The notes under the pieces: model-generated
Told to the model about the DNA's origin: nothing
The model's database searches: none
What the model saw: the letters and a program-made list of their open reading frames with translations, nothing else
In this document: positions 32,274-37,445 of the stretch, in pieces
Numbering within the stretch: the stretch's first letter is position 1
How the letters are laid out: the number at the start of each line of letters is the position of its first letter
Program-made: the position numbers and the translations under genes
NCBI GenBank assembly: GCA_902524545.1
Contig: CABZDW010000012.1
Location: 1-37,445, forward strand
Source of the DNA: an uncultured Pelagibacteraceae bacterium
GTDB taxonomy: Bacteria > Pseudomonadota > Alphaproteobacteria > Pelagibacterales > Pelagibacteraceae
Length of the DNA stretch: 37,445 nt
Reading direction: 5' to 3'

Positions 32274-33195
32274 TTAAAATTTTATATTCAAATTCCATAA
32301 ATAAAGACTCTTCATCTAAATTAAATTTTTTAGTGTCATTTATTCTCTTTAAAAAATAATCATAATATTCAAAAGTTCTTGATTTTGCTAATTTTACTTT
32401 TGTTAAAAAATAAAACTCAAAATATTGAAATATTGTATCTTTAATTAAAGCATCTTTTTTATACAAATTATCTTTGATAACAAGTTTTAGAAAACTTTTT
32501 AAATCATAATCCTTTAAATCACGTTTCTGTATTTTAAAAAATTCAATTAAATGATATATTTGTCCAGGTGTTAAATAGTAGTTTATCAGTTCTTTATTAA
32601 TAAATTTCATAATATCATTATCTAAAATCTTATTAATAACTGAAATCGAAGTTTTGTGATCTAAAGATATTTTAAAATTGATACATCTCGATTTTAAAGT
32701 AGGTAAAATAAATCTATCGTTATTTATCAATATAAAATAAGCGTTTGATGGTGGTTCCTCTAAAACTTTTAAAAGTGCATTAATAGAGGAAATATTTAAT
32801 GTTTCGATATTATCTATAATTATAAATCTTTCCTTGTTATTAAAAGATGATTTATTCAAATTATTAATCAATTCTCTAATTTGATTAATATCAATATTTT
32901 TTTTTTCACTTGAGGTATCAACTAATAATAAGTTGGGATTTGATCCATTTATTACAAGCTTATAAGATTTATTGTCAGGATTAATTTTAGATTCTCTAAT
33001 AATATAGGGATGTTCTTCGTTAATTGACAATATATAATTTACTAAATGAAATGCTAAAGTTGACTTACCCAAACCTTTGTCACCACTAAGTAAAATCTTT
33101 GTAGGTAATCTTTTTTTCTTATAAAGTTCTACAAATTCTAACAGATAGTTATCGAGTGAAAACAAATTAGTTTGATTTATTGGACTTAGGCTCAT
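32266..33195 (-). CDS. holB: DNA polymerase III delta' subunit-like
   Basis: Clamp-loader subunit of the AAA+ fold, 309 residues. The P-loop is LLSGDKGLGKST (35-46); then DINQIRELINNL, IIDNIETLNISSINALLKVLEEPPSNAYFILI and LPTLKSRCINF give the sensor region with the arginine after Ser. The four-cysteine zinc module of many delta' proteins is missing. The C-terminal third is very diverged and lysine-rich. Its position between tmk and metG is the usual place for holB. It overlaps tmk by 4 bases and metG by 8. Confidence 0.92.
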   Translation of the reverse strand: MSLSPINQTNLFSLDNYLLEFVELYKKKRLPTKILLSGDKGLGKSTLAFHLVNYILSINEEHPYIIRESKINPDNKSYKLVINGSNPNLLLVDTSSEKKNIDINQIRELINNLNKSSFNNKERFIIIDNIETLNISSINALLKVLEEPPSNAYFILINNDRFILPTLKSRCINFKISLDHKTSISVINKILDNDIMKFINKELINYYLTPGQIYHLIEFFKIQKRDLKDYDLKSFLKLVIKDNLYKKDALIKDTIFQYFEFYFLTKVKLAKSRTFEYYDYFLKRINDTKKFNLDEESLFMEFEYKILNG

Positions 33196-33806
33196 TTTAT
33201 CAATTTTTCAATTTTCTTTAAAACGTATTTTTCATTCAACTTAATACCTAAATTTGAGTCAATTATTTGGTATTTTCTTTTATTCTTATTTGATAGTTTT
33301 ACAAAACCTTTTTGAACTTTATTGTAAAATTTTTTTTTGAAGTTATCATACCTGTTAGTAGATTTTCTTGATCTAAGTCGCTTTACCATATTTTTATGAT
33401 TTACTAGATTTAAAAAAGTAAAAGAGACTTTAAAATTTGATAAAATATGTTTGTTAATACTATTTATTAAATCTAAATTTACACCCATACCATAGTGTTG
33501 ATACGCAATAGTTGAATCGACAAATCTATCTATTAATATAATTTTTTTTTTGTAATATTTTCTTAGTAGATTGATATTTTCACTTCTAGAAGCTAAATAA
33601 AGCAGCAAATCAGTATTTTTGTTAAAATTGGATTTTTTATTAAGTATCAATTTTCTTATTTTTTCTGAATTTAAACTTCCTCCTGGTTCTCTGATCTTGA
33701 TAAAAGAAAGTTTTCTTTTTTTAAAATATTTTGAAATTTTATTTAAATGATGAGTCTTCCCACTTCCTTCAATACCCTCGAAAACAATAACAGGTTTCCT
33801 AGACAT
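33192..33806 (-). CDS. tmk: Thymidylate kinase
   Basis: Phosphorylates dTMP to dTDP, 204 residues. The P-loop is FEGIEGSGKTHH (9-20); the DR motif is LIDRFVDSTIAYQHYG, and KIREPGGSLNSEKIR matches the substrate-binding REPGGT region. The lid is short and basic (RLRSRKSTNRYD). It overlaps the upstream carboxypeptidase gene by 8 bases and holB by 4 bases. Confidence 0.95.
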   Translation of the reverse strand: MSRKPVIVFEGIEGSGKTHHLNKISKYFKKRKLSFIKIREPGGSLNSEKIRKLILNKKSNFNKNTDLLLYLASRSENINLLRKYYKKKIILIDRFVDSTIAYQHYGMGVNLDLINSINKHILSNFKVSFTFLNLVNHKNMVKRLRSRKSTNRYDNFKKKFYNKVQKGFVKLSNKNKRKYQIIDSNLGIKLNEKYVLKKIEKLIK

Positions 33807-34950
33807 CGCCCCAGATTAAATAATTCAATGATTTAATTAATCTAGAAAAAATATTTACTTTTTGAACATCGTTAGATGCTAATAGATCATATTCGCCTAT
33901 CAATTCCTGATCAAATACTACTCTGTATGTTCCAATTTTTTGATTTTTTTTTATCGGTGCTTCTACTGGTCCATCATATTTCAAGGATATTTTTAGTAAT
34001 CTCTTTTTTGCTTTTTTAATTGTTTTATAAATATCACTATCAACATGAACATCAACATAGCCTTGTTTACCAAGCCATACCTCTACTTTATCAATAGGTT
34101 TATTAGCTTTATTTATCTCAACAAGATCAAAATTTGTTAATCCATAAGTTAATAATCTTGAACTTTCTCTTGATCTTGAACTTTTGGTTTCAAATCCACT
34201 TCCGACAGCTATTAATCTTCTTCCCTTTCTATTAATTGAGGACGCTAACGAATATTTTTCGACAGCTAAGTAACCTGTTTTAATACCATCGGCACCAATA
34301 TTTTTGTAAAGAAGAGGGTTTCTGTTACCTTGTGTGATTGGATCACCTCCAGTTCTATTCCAAGTAAATTCTTTTTCTGCAAACCACTCATAGTATTTTG
34401 GATGTTCTTTTATTAAATATGTAGACATAATCAAAATATCTTTAACAGTTGAATAATTGTCTGGATCATTAATACCAGATGAGTTCGCAAAATTCGTATT
34501 TTCCATACCTAGTTCTTTTGCTTTGGATGTCATTAAGATTGCAAATTCTTCTTCAGTGCCAGCTATTCCTTCCGCAAGTGCAACACATGCGTCATTACCA
34601 GAAGCAATAATTATACCTAAAAGTAAATCCTCTACAGAAACTTCATCACCAACCATTATAAACATAGATGAATAACCTGCGGTTGATAATCTCCAAGCTT
34701 TTTCAGAAATTATAAATTTATCATTTAAAGCTAAATCACCTGATTTTATTAAATCAAAAGCAATTATTGATGTCATTATCTTAGTCATCGAAGCTGGATA
34801 AATTGATCTATCTGGATCTTTCTCATATAAAATTTCTCCAGATAAGAAATCTTGTAATATTGCTGTTCTAGCTTTTATTTCAATATTTGCATTAACAGAA
34901 AAAATTAGAGATAAATGTAATAAGATAATGATAAAAATTTTTTTAAGCAT
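33799..34950 (-). CDS. D-alanyl-D-alanine carboxypeptidase (penicillin-binding protein 5/6 type)
   Basis: Trims the terminal D-Ala from peptidoglycan stem peptides in the periplasm. 383 residues with a signal peptide (about 1-22, ending NANIE). Active-site motifs are S54-x-x-K57 in YPASMTKIMTS, S117-G118-N119 in IASGNDACVALAEG and KTG near residue 222 (GIKTGYLAVE). After the catalytic domain comes the PBP5-type beta-rich C-terminal domain (about 265-360), but the terminal membrane-anchoring amphipathic helix is short. The order mltB-rlpA-dac-tmk is typical of alphaproteobacteria. It overlaps both neighbours by 8 bases. Confidence 0.94.
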   Translation of the reverse strand: MLKKIFIIILLHLSLIFSVNANIEIKARTAILQDFLSGEILYEKDPDRSIYPASMTKIMTSIIAFDLIKSGDLALNDKFIISEKAWRLSTAGYSSMFIMVGDEVSVEDLLLGIIIASGNDACVALAEGIAGTEEEFAILMTSKAKELGMENTNFANSSGINDPDNYSTVKDILIMSTYLIKEHPKYYEWFAEKEFTWNRTGGDPITQGNRNPLLYKNIGADGIKTGYLAVEKYSLASSINRKGRRLIAVGSGFETKSSRSRESSRLLTYGLTNFDLVEINKANKPIDKVEVWLGKQGYVDVHVDSDIYKTIKKAKKRLLKISLKYDGPVEAPIKKNQKIGTYRVVFDQELIGEYDLLASNDVQKVNIFSRLIKSLNYLIWGDV

Positions 34951-35695
34951 CTTTAATTATTTCTAGGTTTTCAAAATACAAAGAATTCATTTTTTCAAAT
35001 GAGTCTTTAAGTGACTGTATATCATTAAATGGTCCCAATAATAACCTATAATTAGTTTTAGTAAGTTCAATGATTTTAATATTTTTCAATTTAACTTCAC
35101 TTTTAATTTTATTACTCATATTTTTAGCAGATTTTTTATAGTAAAAATCAGCTACCTTAATATAATAAGAAAATTTATTATTTTTCTTTAATTTTTTTTT
35201 AGTTTTATTGGATAAGTTTAGATCACTAATCTTAATACCATCTATAGGTGCCTTCTCAGCAACTGTTTTTTCTTCTTCAAAAGTCTTAGTCTTTTTGGCA
35301 ATATATGTCGAATTTTTTGAAATCAAAACTATATCTATATATGGTTCGTTAAAATCAAGTTCTAACTCCTCAGCAATTCTTTGTGTGATAATCGAATTAT
35401 AAAATGGTGAAAATTTTACTCTATTCGATTTTACTTCTGCAATAAGAGATTTTCCATTTAAGGGATTAGTAATTTTTACAGATGATTTTCTTTTTAAATT
35501 CTTATGAAATAATGTTAATGATCTTTGATCAATTTTTTTAATCTTTAATTGATCATTATAGATTAGTGAAAATCCACTATTTTTATATTTTTTTTCGAAC
35601 GGTATGTCTATTTTTTTACTTTGGTTAATAGTAGTTTGATCACAACTTAATAATAAAAATAAAATACTTAAAATAACAAAAATGTTAAATTTCAT
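34943..35695 (-). CDS. RlpA-like lipoprotein with degenerate double-psi barrel and SPOR domain
   Basis: 250 residues. The signal ends in lipobox LLSC (Cys18), so it is a lipoprotein. Residues about 68-130 show the second half of the RlpA double-psi beta barrel: SSVKITNPLNGKSLIAEVKSN, then ITQRIAEELEL (family ..vr.tn..nGrs..vrvnDRGPf...r.idlS..aa..lg). The catalytic Asp of the family NDRGP is not there (KSNRVKF instead), and the N-terminal half with the ASWYG...G..TA region is reduced. Residues about 172-245 resemble a SPOR repeat (YYIKVADFYYKKSA...YRLLLGPFND), which binds denuded glycan at the septum. It is probably a non-catalytic septal glycan binder. It overlaps mltB by 11 bases and dac by 8. 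Confidence 0.75.
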   Translation of the reverse strand: MKFNIFVILSILFLLLSCDQTTINQSKKIDIPFEKKYKNSGFSLIYNDQLKIKKIDQRSLTLFHKNLKRKSSVKITNPLNGKSLIAEVKSNRVKFSPFYNSIITQRIAEELELDFNEPYIDIVLISKNSTYIAKKTKTFEEEKTVAEKAPIDGIKISDLNLSNKTKKKLKKNNKFSYYIKVADFYYKKSAKNMSNKIKSEVKLKNIKIIELTKTNYRLLLGPFNDIQSLKDSFEKMNSLYFENLEIIKDA

Positions 35696-36686
35696 TTTTT
35701 AATTTATCCTTTAAAGTACACACAGCAAGTGCAAATCTTAGAGATCTATTCCATTTTAAAATTATTTCATAATTTTCAAAAACTATATAAGCAGGATTTA
35801 AAGTTTGTGCATCCGGTATAATATCTTTATCCGGTGTTATAATTGCTATTTTCTGGTTTTCATTTTTTATGTTTAATTCAGAATAATTTTTAATGTATTT
35901 TTTAAATGATTTAATTTTTTTTTTATTATGTATCTTTCTAGCTGACACATTCAGAAATTTGACAGGAATATTTTCATCTAATTCAATTTTTTTAAAACAA
36001 TTATCATTTTTTTTCCACCCTATCTTATTTAAATAATTAGCAGCAGATGCATATGCGTCTTCAGAATTTTTCAAGTCAATATAATTATCCTTATTATAAT
36101 CAAAAGCGTAATTCTTTATTGTAGATGGCATAAATTGAAAAAAACCAAATGCACCTGCCCATGAACCATATAATGTTTTATAATCTATTTGATCATCGTC
36201 AATTAATCTCAATAAAGTTAAAAGTTCATTTGAAAAAAACTCTGATCTTCTTTTATCATAACTTAATGTAGCTAATGATGATATTATATCCATTTTTCCA
36301 ACATAGGTGCCAAAGTTAGTCTCAATACCCATTAAAGATAAAAGTAATTCTTTTTCTACTTTAAATTTTTTTTCGACTAAATTTATAAGGTTTGAATTAT
36401 TTTCATAAAAATTCATACCCTTTTTTAATTTTTTAGTTGAAGTACGTTTATTAATATATGTTTTTGTATCTTCATAAAACTCTGGTTGAAATCGATCGTA
36501 TTCAATAACTTTGGGTAGAAATCTTGCATTTTGCATTGCTTCATCAAAGGTCTTTTCTGAAATATTATTTGCTAATGCCACTTTTTTGAAATTCTTTTTC
36601 CATTCTTTAAAATTGACATTTTCACTAGAATAACAGTTTAATATTGTTAACAAAAATAAAAAAAATATTTTGCTAATTAATTTCAT
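35685..36686 (-). CDS. Lytic murein transglycosylase, MltB family
   Basis: Cleaves peptidoglycan glycan strands with formation of 1,6-anhydro ends; 333 residues. There is an N-terminal signal of about 20 residues; Cys18 is preceded by Ile-Leu-Asn, a poor lipobox, so soluble export or atypical lipidation are both possible. The catalytic Glu is E122 in LMGIETNFGTYVG. AFGFFQFMPSTIKNYAFDYNKDNYIDL and SAANYLNKIGWKKND are SLT_2 hallmarks, and the end NPAYIVFENYEIILKWNRSLRFALAVCTL matches the C-terminal family block. It overlaps the RarD-like gene by 14 bases and rlpA by 11. Confidence 0.93.
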   Translation of the reverse strand: MKLISKIFFLFLLTILNCYSSENVNFKEWKKNFKKVALANNISEKTFDEAMQNARFLPKVIEYDRFQPEFYEDTKTYINKRTSTKKLKKGMNFYENNSNLINLVEKKFKVEKELLLSLMGIETNFGTYVGKMDIISSLATLSYDKRRSEFFSNELLTLLRLIDDDQIDYKTLYGSWAGAFGFFQFMPSTIKNYAFDYNKDNYIDLKNSEDAYASAANYLNKIGWKKNDNCFKKIELDENIPVKFLNVSARKIHNKKKIKSFKKYIKNYSELNIKNENQKIAIITPDKDIIPDAQTLNPAYIVFENYEIILKWNRSLRFALAVCTLKDKLKNEI

Positions 36687-37445
36687 AAAGATCTTTAAGA
36701 TATATAATTACAGCAATCCAGATGATAATAAAACTAACTAATTTAATTATTGAAAAATCTTCATTATAATAAAAAAAGCCTAAAATAAACTGCAACGTAG
36801 GTGTAATATAAAAAATCATCCCTGTAGCTCCAAGACCGATTAATTCAACACCTCTTACGTATAAGAATAAAGGAATCACAGTCATAGGTCCCGCTAATAA
36901 TAGAAATATACTCAGACCAGGGTTAGATAAACTAAAGTCATGTAATCCCTTATCAAAAATAAAGTAAAAGACAATAAGAGCAAAAGGAAAAATATATAAA
37001 CTCTCTATAAGAAGTCCTATATCAGTTTCTATATCAATTTTTTTTCTTACTAAATTATAAAATGCCCAACTCAAAGCTACAATTATACCAACCCAAGGTA
37101 GTGTTTTAATATTTAGAAAAATCATAATCAAAATAGATATCATCACTAATAAAATTGAAAAAATTCTTTTTTTGTTCAATTTTTCTTTAAAAAAAATGTA
37201 TCCCAACAAAACACTTATGATCGGCATAATAAAATAACCAAAACTGGCGTCTATAATTCTCTCTGTAGCTACAGCATAAATCCAAATAGCCCAATTAATA
37301 AAAATCAATGAACCTGAGATAAAAAGATAAAAAAGATTTTTTTTATTTGAAATACTTTTAATAAAAAGATTCCATTTTTTTAAAAAAAGAGTTGTCATTA
37401 TTAGCATAACTGCAGTCCACAAACATCTATGTACAACTAATTCAA
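36673..37445 (-). CDS. RarD-like EamA permease, 3' part (cut by window edge)
   Basis: Inner-membrane DMT permease of the RarD subgroup (the E. coli member is named for chloramphenicol sensitivity; natural substrate unknown). The frame is open to the window end and reads ELVVHRCLWTAVM there, matching RarD (E.l.HR..WS), so the start is outside; the TTG at 37422 is not the true start. Visible are about eight helices, with INWAIWIYAVATERIIDASFGYFIMPIISVLLGYIFFKEKLN split over helices 3-4 and a closing FYITPTLQFILGFFYYNEDF. It opens the visible minus-strand operon and overlaps mltB by 14 bases. Confidence 0.9.
   Translation of the reverse strand, partial: ELVVHRCLWTAVMLIMTTLFLKKWNLFIKSISNKKNLFYLFISGSLIFINWAIWIYAVATERIIDASFGYFIMPIISVLLGYIFFKEKLNKKRIFSILLVMISILIMIFLNIKTLPWVGIIVALSWAFYNLVRKKIDIETDIGLLIESLYIFPFALIVFYFIFDKGLHDFSLSNPGLSIFLLLAGPMTVIPLFLYVRGVELIGLGATGMIFYITPTLQFILGFFYYNEDFSIIKLVSFIIIWIAVIIYLKDLYEIN

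Overview
The window looks like a piece of a SAR11 (Candidatus Pelagibacter-type, Alphaproteobacteria) chromosome. The evidence is the very AT-rich base composition, genes that abut or overlap almost everywhere, alphaproteobacterial gene orders (glyA-nrdR-ribD-ribE-ribBA-ribH-nusB-thiL; bamE/CBP3-like/rpmF/plsX/ihfA/merR; mltB-rlpA-dac-tmk-holB-metG-tatD), and a SAM-V type riboswitch leader in front of metY, a class first described in Pelagibacter. This assignment comes from reading the sequence and from memory of these families; no database search was run.

Layout. (1) Positions 1-5859: a plus-strand cluster for one-carbon metabolism, ribonucleotide reductase control, riboflavin synthesis, NusB and thiamine phosphate kinase, nearly all with overlapping ends. 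(2) 5870-8040: a K+-independent proton-pumping pyrophosphatase with its own promoter. (3) 8042-11336: bamE head-to-head with a cytochrome bc1 chaperone gene, then rpmF, plsX, ihfA, a MerR-type regulator and rpmG, closed by a convergent chorismate mutase gene. (4) 11380-18213: ctaA; metY with a two-part structured leader; the divergent rplM-rpsI ribosomal pair; argC; a 53-residue lipoprotein gene; hom; and an AEC transporter. An EamA transporter follows. (5) 19084-24511: the only clearly accessory region. It has a gene-poor stretch with repeats, a short O6-alkylguanine-DNA alkyltransferase, a foreign-looking GC-rich block full of inverted repeats, a small membrane ORF, a tyrosine recombinase, two glycosyltransferase genes and a GIY-YIG protein, and it ends at tRNA-Glu. 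(6) 24514-29215: tRNA-Glu, glpX, an SbmA/BacA-like transporter gene, the complex I accessory subunit NDUFS4, tRNA-Pro, a zinc-ribbon membrane protein, nhaA and an exported glutathione peroxidase. (7) 29201-37445: a nine-gene minus-strand operon running from a RarD-like transporter through peptidoglycan enzymes, tmk, holB, metG and tatD to a metallo-beta-lactamase-fold hydrolase.

How it works together. Most of the window is core housekeeping: cofactor supply (FMN/FAD, thiamine diphosphate), sulfur amino acid synthesis under SAM control, respiration (heme A, bc1 assembly, complex I), ion and pyrophosphate energetics, envelope assembly and peptidoglycan turnover. Convergent genes abut or overlap, so there is almost no space for terminators, and several start codons sit so close to a -10 box that leaderless transcripts are likely. 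The most interesting places are the metY leader, where a second structured element with SAM-II-like sequence blocks lies directly upstream of SAM-V; the GC-rich inverted-repeat block at about 19841-20006; the tRNA-Glu/GIY-YIG junction; and several degenerate enzymes (NrdR zinc knuckle, RibA-like domain, AroQ, RlpA).
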